From Roseobacter sp. (GTDB lineage Bacteria; Pseudomonadota; Alphaproteobacteria; Rhodobacterales; Rhodobacteraceae), in NCBI GenBank assembly GCA_002731875.1, contig PCCY01000021.1:443084-477763 (forward strand): 34,680 nucleotides of DNA, given 5' to 3'. Every line of letters starts with the position of its first letter. Position 1 is the first letter of the stretch. A program made the position numbers and the translations under genes. This document shows, piece after piece, positions 1-7,045 of this stretch. The notes under the pieces were generated by a model that ran no database searches, was not told the DNA's origin, and saw only the letters and a program-made list of their open reading frames with translations.

Positions 1-1
1 C

Positions 2-1456
2 GAGGCCTGTTTCCGCCTGATGATCCAATCCGGTATTCTGCCAGACGGCGCGATCCAGTTGGTGACGGGGGGCTTGGGCGATATGCTGGACCACCTCGAT
101 TGTCAGGATGTCGTCAGTTTTACAGGCTCTGCCGAAACCGCGCTGCAACTGCGCGGCACCCCTGTGTTGGTCGAACGCTCCGTCCGCTTCGCGTCTGAAC
201 AGGATAGCCTCAATGCTTCTGTGTTAGGGTCTGATGCGGGTCCTGGCACGCCCGAGTTTGATCTGTTTGTAAAAGAGGTCCAGCGCGAGATGACGGCCAA
301 GGCGGGGCAGAAGTGCTCCGCCATCCGCCGGATCATGGTACCGCAACCCCATGTGGATGCGCTGATCGCCGCGCTGTCGGACCGGCTGGCCAAAATCACC
401 ATCGGCGATCCCCGTCTTGAAGGCACGAAAATGGGCGCGCTTGTTTCGCAATCGCAGCGCCGCGACGTGCTGGAGAAAGCCGCCCTGATCGGGACAGAGG
501 CAGCGCGTGTCTTTGGCGACCCCGACGCCTTTGCTGTCGAGGGTGCGGATGCGCAGAAAGGCGCCTTTGTTCCGCCGATGCTGTTCCACTGCGCCGATCC
601 CGATGCCGCCACGCATGTGCACGACACCGAGGCTTTTGGCCCGGTGTCCACCATCATGCCTTACCGCGACACCGATCACGCCATCGCGCTGCTGAACAAG
701 GGCAAAGGGTCACTGGTCGCATCCATCATCACCCGCGACGGCAAGACCGCGCGCGACATGGTGATGGGCGCAGGCGCGTTTCACGGGCGGCTCTATTTCA
801 ACAACCGCGACTCGATGGCCGAGGCGACGGGCCACGGTGCCCCCCTGCCCCATATGGTCCACGGGGGTCCGGGGCGTGCAGGTGGCGGCGAGGAACTGGG
901 CGGCGTGCGCGGTGTGATGCATTATATGCAGCGCACCGCCATTCAGGGCAGCCCCGATATTCTGACCGCCATCGGCAAGCAATGGGTGCCCGGCGCGACC
1001 GAGATTTCGGACCGCGACCACCCCTTCACCCGCCGCTTTGGCGCGCTGGATCTGGGCGAGACATTCAATTCTGCCAGCCGCACCGTGTCGCTGCAGGATA
1101 TCGAGACTTTCGCCCATTTCACCGGTGATACGTTTTACGCGCATATGGATGACGCCGCCGCCAAGGCGAACCCGTTCTTTCCGGGCCGTGTCGCCCATGG
1201 CTATCTGCTGCTGAGCTTTGCCGCAGGGCTGTTCGTGCAGCCTGACCCCGGCCCTGTGCTGGCGAATACCGGGCTGGACAACCTGCGTTTTATGGCACCG
1301 GTGCAGGCGGGCGACAGCATCAAGGTCCGGCTCAGTGTCAAGGCAAAGACGCCTCGCAATGACGAATACGGTGAGGTACGCTGGCACGTGACCCTGACCA
1401 ATCAGGATGATGCCGCCGTGGCCGAGTATGAATTGCTGACGATGAATGCGTACTAA
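2..1456 (+). CDS. paaZ: PaaZ, bifunctional oxepin-CoA hydrolase / aldehyde dehydrogenase (5' truncated by window)
   Basis: The reading frame is open to the window edge, so about 484 C-terminal residues of a roughly 680-residue protein are present. Two domains are visible. The aldehyde dehydrogenase part has an NAD-site FTGSAETA stretch near visible residue 40, a SEQDSLN segment carrying the probable general-base Glu, and the catalytic Cys in [10 protein letters not shown] near residue 105. The C-terminal MaoC-like R-specific enoyl-CoA hydratase part, from about residue 335, contains [12 protein letters not shown] and FPGRVAHGY. In the phenylacetate pathway PaaZ hydrolyses the oxepin-CoA ring and oxidises the resulting aldehyde. 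The domain order and both motifs match the family. The stop overlaps the start of the PaaX-like regulator by 11 nt, which supports a phenylacetate (paa) context whose other genes probably lie upstream. Confidence 0.95.
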   Translation, partial: EACFRLMIQSGILPDGAIQLVTGGLGDMLDHLDCQDVVSFTGSAETALQLRGTPVLVERSVRFASEQDSLNASVLGSDAGPGTPEFDLFVKEVQREMTAKAGQKCSAIRRIMVPQPHVDALIAALSDRLAKITIGDPRLEGTKMGALVSQSQRRDVLEKAALIGTEAARVFGDPDAFAVEGADAQKGAFVPPMLFHCADPDAATHVHDTEAFGPVSTIMPYRDTDHAIALLNKGKGSLVASIITRDGKTARDMVMGAGAFHGRLYFNNRDSMAEATGHGAPLPHMVHGGPGRAGGGEELGGVRGVMHYMQRTAIQGSPDILTAIGKQWVPGATEISDRDHPFTRRFGALDLGETFNSASRTVSLQDIETFAHFTGDTFYAHMDDAAAKANPFFPGRVAHGYLLLSFAAGLFVQPDPGPVLANTGLDNLRFMAPVQAGDSIKVRLSVKAKTPRNDEYGEVRWHVTLTNQDDAAVAEYELLTMNAY

Positions 1457-2216
1457 AACCTTCGCCGAGGCGACCAACGCCCTCAAGGATTTGAAAGGCC
1501 AGCGGGTCTGGTCGCTGATGATCAGCCTTTTCGGCGATCTGGCGCGGCGCGACGGTGATGCCATCAACGGCCCGGTGCTGTCCGCGATCATGACTGCTAT
1601 GGACGTACGCCCCGAAGCTGCCCGCGTTGCCTTGCATCGGTTGCGCAAGGACAACTGGATCGCATCGGAAAAACACGGGCGCATAAGCCGACACAGCCTG
1701 ACCCGGGAAGGCCGCAATCAAAGTCAGGCGGCCAGTCCGCGCATATATGCCACGCCGGGAGATCTTGATCAGTCGTGGCAAATGGTCATGACCGAAGACG
1801 TGGGCACGCCCACACTGGAACAGGCAGGCTTCACCGCGTTCCTTCCGCGCTGCTATGTTGGCCCGGCCTCCTCCAAGGTGCCGGTGGGTGCGGTGGCACT
1901 GGTCGGTCAAAAGGTTCCCGAATGGATGAAGCTCCAGCTTGAGCCCGCGCAATTGGCTGAAAGCTACGATCAGCTTGCCCATGCACTTGATCAGACTGCC
2001 CGCTTCTTACCGTCCCCCACAGACCTTACCCCGCTTGAAATCGCTACATTGCGATGCCTGATCGTGCACAACTGGCGCAGGCTGGCGCTGAAGCATCCGT
2101 CGCTTCCACGCCCCTTGATGCGCGATGAATGGCCCGGGCTCAAAGCGCATGTCCTGGTTGCCGATCTGCTTGAACGCTACCCCCGCCCCGATCTATCAGA
2201 GATATCGGTGTTATAG
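1446..2216 (+). CDS. paaX: PaaX family phenylacetate pathway transcriptional repressor
   Basis: A 256-residue cytoplasmic DNA-binding protein. The N-terminal part (about 15-85) reads as the PaaX winged helix, with MISLFGDL, a recognition-helix-like segment MDVRPEAARVALHRLRKDNW, and a wing ending SRHSLTREGR. The C-terminal part contains the family signature VHNWRRLALKHPSLPRPL followed by DEWPG. PaaX repressors bind paa promoters and are released by phenylacetyl-CoA. The start ATG lies inside the last codons of paaZ (11-nt overlap), so the repressor is probably translated from the same transcript as the catabolic enzyme and linked to its expression. It is shorter than the E. coli protein (about 316 aa) but ends normally. 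No operator could be identified here because the pathway promoter is probably outside the window. Confidence 0.9.
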   Translation: MRTKTFAEATNALKDLKGQRVWSLMISLFGDLARRDGDAINGPVLSAIMTAMDVRPEAARVALHRLRKDNWIASEKHGRISRHSLTREGRNQSQAASPRIYATPGDLDQSWQMVMTEDVGTPTLEQAGFTAFLPRCYVGPASSKVPVGAVALVGQKVPEWMKLQLEPAQLAESYDQLAHALDQTARFLPSPTDLTPLEIATLRCLIVHNWRRLALKHPSLPRPLMRDEWPGLKAHVLVADLLERYPRPDLSEISVL

Positions 2217-2223
2217 GGAACCC

Positions 2224-2242
2224 GCGAAAGCGACACTTTCGC
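2224..2242 (+). other. Perfect 7-bp inverted repeat between paaX and rnd
   Basis: GCGAAAG (2224-2230) and CTTTCGC (2236-2242) can form a 7-bp stem around the loop CGACA. It sits 8 nt after the paaX stop and about 30 nt before the next start. No T-tract follows, so it is not a classical intrinsic terminator. It may be a weak or Rho-assisted terminator, an RNA-stability hairpin or an operator. Confidence 0.4.
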
Positions 2243-2271
2243 ACGGCGACGTGGGGCGATATAGGAAAGCC

Positions 2272-2886
2272 ATGACAAATAGACTTTATCAACATGACTT
2301 GCCTGACGGGTTGGATCTGGGCCCCATCGTGGCGATCGACTGCGAAACCATGGGCTTGCACCCACATCGTGATCGCTTGTGTGTGGTTCAGCTTTCGGGC
2401 GGTGACGGCAACGCCCATCTGATCCAGATCGCACCGGGGCAAACCGACGCCCCGAACCTGTGTCGTCTTTTGGAAAACCGGAACGTGCTCAAGCTGTTTC
2501 ATTATGGCAGGTTTGATATCGCGGCCTTGTTGAATACCTTTGGTGTCACCACATATCCTGTGTACTGCACCAAAATCGCCAGCCGTCTTGTGCGCACCTA
2601 TACCGATCGGCACGGGTTGGCAAAGCTATGTCAGGAATTGTTGGGCATCGATCTGTCAAAGCAACAGCAATCCAGCGATTGGGGTGCGGAAAAGCTGACT
2701 AAAGCGCAGATAGAGTATGCTGCGTCCGACGTATTGCACCTGCACAAGCTGCGGGACACACTGAACCAGATGCTGATCCGCGAAGGTCGTGTCGAGCTCG
2801 CGCAAGCGTGTTTTGAATTTTTGCCAACCCGTGCCCAGTTGGATCTGGCAGGCTGGCCCGAAACGGATATTTTTGCACACGCATGA
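2272..2886 (+). CDS. rnd: RNase D-like DEDDy 3'-5' exonuclease
   Basis: A 204-residue protein consisting essentially of the DEDD exonuclease domain, without the HRDC domains of full-length RNase D (about 375 aa in E. coli). The metal-binding residues are visible: AIDCET gives Asp23 and Glu25, the FHYGRFDI segment gives Asp82, and YAASD gives the Tyr149/Asp153 of the DEDDy subclass. The expected role is trimming of tRNA or other RNA 3' ends in the cytoplasm. I chose the ATG at 2272 because the homology begins there and AGGAAAG lies just upstream; an in-frame ATG at 2125 would overlap paaX by about 90 nt. The stop overlaps the kdsD start as ATGA, so the gene heads the kdsD-lptCAB operon. Whether this short form acts on tRNA is not known from sequence. 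Confidence 0.88.
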   Translation: MTNRLYQHDLPDGLDLGPIVAIDCETMGLHPHRDRLCVVQLSGGDGNAHLIQIAPGQTDAPNLCRLLENRNVLKLFHYGRFDIAALLNTFGVTTYPVYCTKIASRLVRTYTDRHGLAKLCQELLGIDLSKQQQSSDWGAEKLTKAQIEYAASDVLHLHKLRDTLNQMLIREGRVELAQACFEFLPTRAQLDLAGWPETDIFAHA

Positions 2887-3845
2887 GCACCCCATTCCTA
2901 GATACCGCCCGCCGCGTCATTCGCACCGAAGCAGAAGCACTGGTGCAACTGGCGGACAGCCTTGATGACAGATTTCGCCAAGCGATTGACATGCTTGTCG
3001 CGACGCGCGGCCGGGTGATCGTCACCGGCATCGGCAAATCCGGCCATATTGCCAAAAAGATTGCCGCGACCTTGGCCAGCACGGGTACACCCGCACAGTT
3101 CGTTCACCCCGCCGAAGCGAGCCACGGCGACTTGGGCATGATCACCAGCGATGATGTGGTACTGGCGATCTCCAACTCAGGCGAAGCGCCCGAGTTGGCA
3201 AACTTGATCTCTTATTCGCGCCGCTTTTCCATTCCACTGATCGGCATCACGAGTCGGGCAGAAAGCAGCCTTGGCACCCAATGCGATGTCATCTTGCAAC
3301 TGCCGCAGTTGTCCGAGGCCTGTGGGACCGGCGTTGTCCCCTCGACGTCAACCACCATGACGCTGGCGATGGGTGATGCAGTAGCGATCGCATTGATGGA
3401 AAACCGCGCCTTTACAGCCGAGCATTTTCGCGAGTTTCACCCTGGTGGCAAACTGGGTGCGCGACTGAACCGCGTCGCGGATCTGATGCACACAGGCGAT
3501 GCCCTGCCGTTGGTGCAGGCTGATGCTCCCATGTCCGAAGCCCTGATGGCCCTGAGCAGCAAATCCTTTGGGGTCGTTATCGTTGCCGACGCTGACGGTA
3601 CCTTGCAAGGTATCATCACAAGCGGCGATCTTGGCCGTCATCTTGATGGGTTGCTGTCGAAAACCGCCCGTGACGTGATGACAAGCAACCCCGTGACCAT
3701 CGCCCCCAACGCCTTGGCTGAAAAGGCCGTAGGTATCATGAATGGTCGCAAGATTACCTGTCTTGTGGTTGTCGAACCTGATGGAAACAACAAGCCAACT
3801 GGCTTGCTTCATATTCACGACTGCCTGCGTATCGGTTTGGGCTAG
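2883..3845 (+). CDS. kdsD: D-arabinose 5-phosphate isomerase, KpsF/GutQ/KdsD family
   Basis: A 320-residue enzyme that interconverts ribulose-5-phosphate and arabinose-5-phosphate, the first committed step to KDO. The N-terminal SIS domain (about 35-165) contains TGIGKSGHIAKKIAATL, the GTPAQFVHPAEASHGDLGM segment and AISNSGEAPEL, all typical of this family. Two CBS domains follow (about 205-260 and 268-320); the first begins at VADLMHTG and the second at ARDVMTSNPV. The length is standard. The start codon overlaps the upstream exonuclease stop by 4 nt, and lptC starts 7 nt after the stop. This places KDO precursor synthesis and LPS export on one transcript, as in enterobacteria. The separate KDO-8-phosphate phosphatase gene kdsC, which follows kdsD in E. 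coli, is absent here. Confidence 0.94.
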   Translation: MSTPFLDTARRVIRTEAEALVQLADSLDDRFRQAIDMLVATRGRVIVTGIGKSGHIAKKIAATLASTGTPAQFVHPAEASHGDLGMITSDDVVLAISNSGEAPELANLISYSRRFSIPLIGITSRAESSLGTQCDVILQLPQLSEACGTGVVPSTSTTMTLAMGDAVAIALMENRAFTAEHFREFHPGGKLGARLNRVADLMHTGDALPLVQADAPMSEALMALSSKSFGVVIVADADGTLQGIITSGDLGRHLDGLLSKTARDVMTSNPVTIAPNALAEKAVGIMNGRKITCLVVVEPDGNNKPTGLLHIHDCLRIGLG

Positions 3846-3852
3846 CGCTCCG

Positions 3853-4461
3853 ATGCAAAGGGATCGCTACACACGTCTGGTGTCCTGGCTCAAGGTGCTG
3901 TTTCCGCTGATGGCACTTGGTCTGCTATCCACCTTGTTTCTCCTGTCACGCGCCATCGATCCCGGACAGGCTTTGCCATTTGCGGAAAAGGATATCCAGG
4001 ACAGGTTGCGCGATCAGCAAATCACCGGGCCGTTCTTTTCGGGCGCAAGCTCTTCCGGCGACGCCCTATCGTTTTATGCGGACGTGCTGACCACGCCGGA
4101 TGGCAAGGTGGGGACCAACCGTGCCCGCAATCTCCGGGCGACGATCAGCACCCCCAAGGGCACGACGTTCCGACTGCAATCGGACACGGCAGATTTTGAC
4201 TTGGCGCAAGACTACGCCGAATTACTGGGTGATGTCATATTCACAACCTCCACAGGCTATCGATTGACCAGTGAAAAGATGACGTCAGAATTATCAAACC
4301 TGAACGTCAAATCTCCGGGTGCGGTATTCGGGACCGCTCCTGCCGGTACCCTGGAGGCCGGAGCAATGTCTGTCACTCAGGCCGAAAATGACGAAGCGCC
4401 CCAATTGCTTTTCACAAACCGGGTGAAGCTGATATACAAACCGAAACCTTTGATAGAGTGA
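3853..4461 (+). CDS. lptC: LptC, LPS export inner-membrane bitopic protein
   Basis: A 202-residue protein with one N-terminal membrane anchor (about residues 14-33, LFPLMALGLLSTLFLLSRAI) and a periplasmic beta-jellyroll-type region with the low sequence conservation usual for LptC. LptC takes LPS from the LptB2FG extractor and passes it to LptA. I preferred the ATG at 3853, which leaves a 7-nt gap after kdsD and begins MQRDRYTRL. An in-frame upstream ATG at 3742 lies deep inside kdsD and would add about 37 residues that do not look like LptC. The identity rests mainly on size, topology and position between kdsD and lptA/lptB, since sequence motifs are weak in this family. The stop overlaps a possible GTG start of lptA. 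Confidence 0.87.
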   Translation: MQRDRYTRLVSWLKVLFPLMALGLLSTLFLLSRAIDPGQALPFAEKDIQDRLRDQQITGPFFSGASSSGDALSFYADVLTTPDGKVGTNRARNLRATISTPKGTTFRLQSDTADFDLAQDYAELLGDVIFTTSTGYRLTSEKMTSELSNLNVKSPGAVFGTAPAGTLEAGAMSVTQAENDEAPQLLFTNRVKLIYKPKPLIE

Positions 4462-4466
4462 CGAGC

Positions 4467-4952
4467 ATGAAATCTTTGCTTCTGCCCATTTTCCTATTTT
4501 TCTCCGCGCTCCCGCTTGCGGCGCAGGGCACAAATGTGGCTTTCGGAACGATCCGGCAAGATACAAGATTGCCCGTAGAAGTGACGGCAGACAATCTGGC
4601 TGTCGATCAGGCTACCGGTACCGCTGTATTTACCGATAATGTCATAATTGGTCAGGGTGAAATGCGCCTTTCCGCGGCACGTGTCCTGGTAGTTTACCGC
4701 GACAAGAACACTGGTATTGCGCGGCTTGAAGCGACTGGTGGTGTTACCTTGGTATCTGGTCAGGACGCCGCCGAATCAGAGCGTGCCGATTATGATATCG
4801 ATACCGGGGAAATCGTCATGTCGGGCAATGTGCTGCTGTCGCAGGGGCAAAATGCGATCAGTTCGAACACCATGACCGTCAACCTTTCTGAGGGCACTGC
4901 GCGCATGTCAGGCAGAGTTAAAACTATACTGCAACCCGGCAGTAATAACTGA
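4467..4952 (+). CDS. lptA: LptA, periplasmic LPS transport bridge protein
   Basis: A 161-residue exported protein. A Sec signal peptide covers about residues 1-20 (KSLLLPIFLFFSALPLAAQG, cleavage probably after an Ala in LPLAAQ). The mature part has the OstA/LptA pattern: LPVEVTADNLAVDQATGTAV near the N-terminus, then repeated short strand motifs such as FTDNVIIGQGEMRLSA and GNVLLSQGQNAI. LptA proteins stack to form the periplasmic bridge between LptC and LptD. Two starts are possible: ATG at 4467, used here, and GTG at 4458, which overlaps the lptC stop and would add three residues. Neither has a strong Shine-Dalgarno sequence, and translational coupling with lptC could favour the GTG. The stop overlaps the lptB start by one base (TGATG). 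Confidence 0.9.
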   Translation: MKSLLLPIFLFFSALPLAAQGTNVAFGTIRQDTRLPVEVTADNLAVDQATGTAVFTDNVIIGQGEMRLSAARVLVVYRDKNTGIARLEATGGVTLVSGQDAAESERADYDIDTGEIVMSGNVLLSQGQNAISSNTMTVNLSEGTARMSGRVKTILQPGSNN

Positions 4953-5710
4953 TGCCCAAACCTTCGCTGACTGTCGCCGAAGGCTCGAGCGGGCTGCGCA
5001 TAGAACATCTGCGCAAGTCATACCGCAAGAAAACCGTGATTCGCGATTTTTCGATGACGCTTGACAGAGGGGAGGTCGTGGCGCTGCTGGGCCCGAACGG
5101 GTCTGGCAAGACCACAACCTTCTATGCCGTGGCGGGTCTGGTCATGCCGGAGGGCGGCACCGTCACCATTGACGGTAAAGACGTGACGTCGCTGCCGATG
5201 TACCGCCGCGCGCAGCTTGGCATCGGGTATCTGCCGCAAGAGATGAGCATCTTTCGCGGCCTAAGTGTGCAGGATAACATCGCCGCCATTCTCGACATTT
5301 CCGTTTCGGGTGCCCGCAAGCGGCGCGAGCGGCTTGAAGCATTGCTATCGGAATTTTCGATAGAACACCTGCGTCGCGCACCGGCGCTTGCCCTGTCGGG
5401 CGGGGAACGGCGCCGTGTCGAAATCGCCCGCTGTTTGGCGGCCAATCCCAAGTATTTGCTGCTGGATGAACCTTTCGCGGGCGTGGACCCTATTTCGGTC
5501 GACGATATCAGGCACCTTGTCTCCGATCTCAAGAAACGCGGTATCGGCGTGCTTATCACCGACCACAACGTGCGCGAAACGCTTGAAATTGTGGATCGGG
5601 CCTACATTCTACACGAGGGTAAGGTTTTGATGTCCGGCACACCCGATGAAGTCGTGGAGAACGAGAATGTTCGGCGCGTGTACCTGGGCGATAATTTCCG
5701 TATCTCCTAA
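4952..5710 (+). CDS. lptB: LptB, LPS export ABC transporter ATPase
   Basis: A 252-residue ABC ATPase that powers LPS extraction by LptFG. The motifs are in order: Walker A GPNGSGKTT near residue 50, Q-loop in GYLPQEMSIF, ABC signature LSGGERRR near residue 150, Walker B YLLLDEPFAGVDP, and switch His in ITDHNVRETL. The segment LPQEMSIFRGLSVQDNI and the C-terminal VYLGDNF are characteristic of LptB rather than branched-chain amino acid transporters. It has about 10 additional N-terminal residues compared with E. coli LptB (241 aa). It starts on the last base of the lptA stop and is the last gene of the operon. The LptF and LptG partners are not in the window. Confidence 0.96.
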   Translation: MPKPSLTVAEGSSGLRIEHLRKSYRKKTVIRDFSMTLDRGEVVALLGPNGSGKTTTFYAVAGLVMPEGGTVTIDGKDVTSLPMYRRAQLGIGYLPQEMSIFRGLSVQDNIAAILDISVSGARKRRERLEALLSEFSIEHLRRAPALALSGGERRRVEIARCLAANPKYLLLDEPFAGVDPISVDDIRHLVSDLKKRGIGVLITDHNVRETLEIVDRAYILHEGKVLMSGTPDEVVENENVRRVYLGDNFRIS

Positions 5711-5722
5711 AAAGTCTTGGTA

Positions 5723-5737
5723 ATATTGCGCCAATAT
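5723..5737. repeat. Inverted repeat ATATTG-CGC-CAATAT after lptB
   Basis: A perfect 6-bp dyad (5723-5728 and 5732-5737) around CGC, 13 nt after the lptB stop. It lacks a T-tract, so it is a poor intrinsic terminator. It could be a protein-binding site upstream of hpf or a short mRNA 3'-end hairpin. Confidence 0.35.
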
Positions 5738-5762
5738 CCGCACAGTCTCGCAGCAGTTTTAT

Positions 5763-5792
5763 TTGACATCGTACCGCTTTCCAGCGCTCAAT
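5763..5792 (+). promoter_or_regulatory. Candidate housekeeping promoter for hpf-ptsN
   Basis: A perfect -35 hexamer TTGACA lies at 5763-5768, followed after 18 bp by the weak -10-like CTCAAT at 5787-5792. Strong -35 with weak -10 elements is common in Alphaproteobacteria. The start would lie about 160 nt before the hpf start codon. The call is based on hexamer similarity only. Confidence 0.35.
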
Positions 5793-5961
5793 AGAGGAAT
5801 GGTGACACTGCGTTTCACGTTTGTCTTGCATCGACCCTCCCCTAAGGGGGTGATGGATTTCAACCAAAACGCAACACCATTCCCCCGCATCTGAACGTAT
5901 CATTCTCGCGCATTCTTGCGCACGATGATGCTGTTCGGAATGATAAGAATAAGGAGAGTTT

Positions 5962-6528
5962 ATGCGGTACCAAATCAGTGGCAAACAAATCGACATCGGC
6001 GAGGCGCTTCAAACCCATGTAAAAACAGAATTGGGCGAAGCCGTTAAGAAATACGCAGAGCGCCCGACAGACGCCAATGTCGTATTTTCCAAGTCAGGAC
6101 ATGAGTTCGTCTGTGAGGCTACGGTTCATCTTTCCACGGGTTTGACAGCCTCTGCAAAAGCCCATGCTACTGATATATATGGATCTTTCGATTCCTGTGC
6201 GGCCAAGATGGAAAAACAGCTCAGGCGCTACAAGCGGCGGTTGAAAGATCATCATCGCGAGAGAGCAGAACCGGTTGAACTTTTCGGTGCATCCTCGTAT
6301 ATCCTCGCCTCAGAAAGCGATTCAGACGCGCAGGAACCCGAAACCCTCAACCCCATGATCATCGCGGAAATGCAGACAAAAATCGCAACCTTGTCTGTTG
6401 GTGAAGCTGTCATGCAGATGGAGATTTCGGGGTCACCAGTCGTCGTGTTTCGCAAGGACGGTGCCCAAGGTGTGAACGTTGTGTATCGCCGCGAAGACGG
6501 AAATATCGGATGGATTGATCCGTCGTAA
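5962..6528 (+). CDS. hpf: Long-form ribosome hibernation promoting factor (HPF)
   Basis: A 188-residue ribosome-binding protein. The N-terminal S30AE/YfiA domain (about 1-110) starts MRYQISGKQIDIGEAL and contains a basic stretch MEKQLRRYKRRLKDHHRER. After a variable linker, the C-terminal long-HPF domain (about 130-188) includes AVMQMEISGSPVVVFR and VVYRREDGNIGWIDPS. Long HPF dimerises through that domain and alone converts 70S ribosomes into inactive 100S dimers, so a separate RMF is not needed. A strong Shine-Dalgarno AAGGAG (5951-5956) precedes the ATG by 5 nt. The 250-nt gap after lptB and its candidate promoter suggest independent control. In E. coli rpoN sits between lptB and hpf; here it does not. 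ptsN follows after 48 nt. Confidence 0.95.
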   Translation: MRYQISGKQIDIGEALQTHVKTELGEAVKKYAERPTDANVVFSKSGHEFVCEATVHLSTGLTASAKAHATDIYGSFDSCAAKMEKQLRRYKRRLKDHHRERAEPVELFGASSYILASESDSDAQEPETLNPMIIAEMQTKIATLSVGEAVMQMEISGSPVVVFRKDGAQGVNVVYRREDGNIGWIDPS

Positions 6529-6576
6529 CACGAAACCGGCGATAAGTGCCACAAACAGAGCGAGCAGAATGAAGTT

Positions 6577-7041
6577 ATGGATTTTGCGAAACTCTTAAAG
6601 CCGGACGCGGTAAAAATCCTCACGTCGGCCTCGAGTAAAAAGCGCCTGCTCCACGATATCGGGGAGCTGGCGCACAATGCCTACGGACTGGATGCCGGCA
6701 ACGTGGTCGATGCGCTCATGACGCGCGAATCTCTTGGCCCGACAGGCGTGGGCCATGGGATTGCCCTGCCGCACGCCCGGCTTGAAGGGTTGGACAAGGT
6801 GCTTGGTGCGTTTGTTCTGCTGGACAAGCCGATTGATTTCAACGCGGTTGATCGCCAGCCAGTCGACATCGCCTTTGCCCTTTTTGCACCCGAAAGCGCA
6901 GGGGTCGAACATCTAAAGGCTTTGGCTCTTGTATCTCGAACCCTTCGCGATGAATCCGTCTGCTCCAAGTTGCGGGCCAACCCCGAACCTGCGACGCTTT
7001 ATACCATTCTCACCGAAGCACACGCCACAAAGGCGGCCTAA
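6577..7041 (+). CDS. ptsN: PtsN, nitrogen PTS EIIA component
   Basis: A 154-residue EIIA-Ntr protein of the regulatory phosphotransferase chain (PtsP, PtsO, PtsN). The phospho-acceptor His66 is in the conserved GVGHGIALPHARL, and the IIA fold continues to the C-terminus. EIIA-Ntr has no sugar-transport role; by its phosphorylation state it affects potassium transport, kinases and stress responses in relatives. It begins MDFAKLLKPDAVK and is full length. It lies 48 nt downstream of hpf on the same strand and is probably co-transcribed. Its stop is only 4 nt from the convergent stop of the sulfotransferase gene, and I see no terminator between them. Confidence 0.95.
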   Translation: MDFAKLLKPDAVKILTSASSKKRLLHDIGELAHNAYGLDAGNVVDALMTRESLGPTGVGHGIALPHARLEGLDKVLGAFVLLDKPIDFNAVDRQPVDIAFALFAPESAGVEHLKALALVSRTLRDESVCSKLRANPEPATLYTILTEAHATKAA

Positions 7042-7045
7042 CCAC

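Noticed and set aside
710..1717. A 335-codon minus-strand frame opposite paaZ and paaX.
   Set aside because: It runs across the overlap of two well-supported plus-strand genes and its composition is Arg/Ala/His-rich as in shadow frames.
5825..5849. CTTGCA with CCCCTAAGGGG upstream of hpf as an RpoH promoter or terminator.
   Set aside because: The spacer is only 8 bp for a promoter, and the CCCC/GGGG stem is 4 bp with no T-tract.
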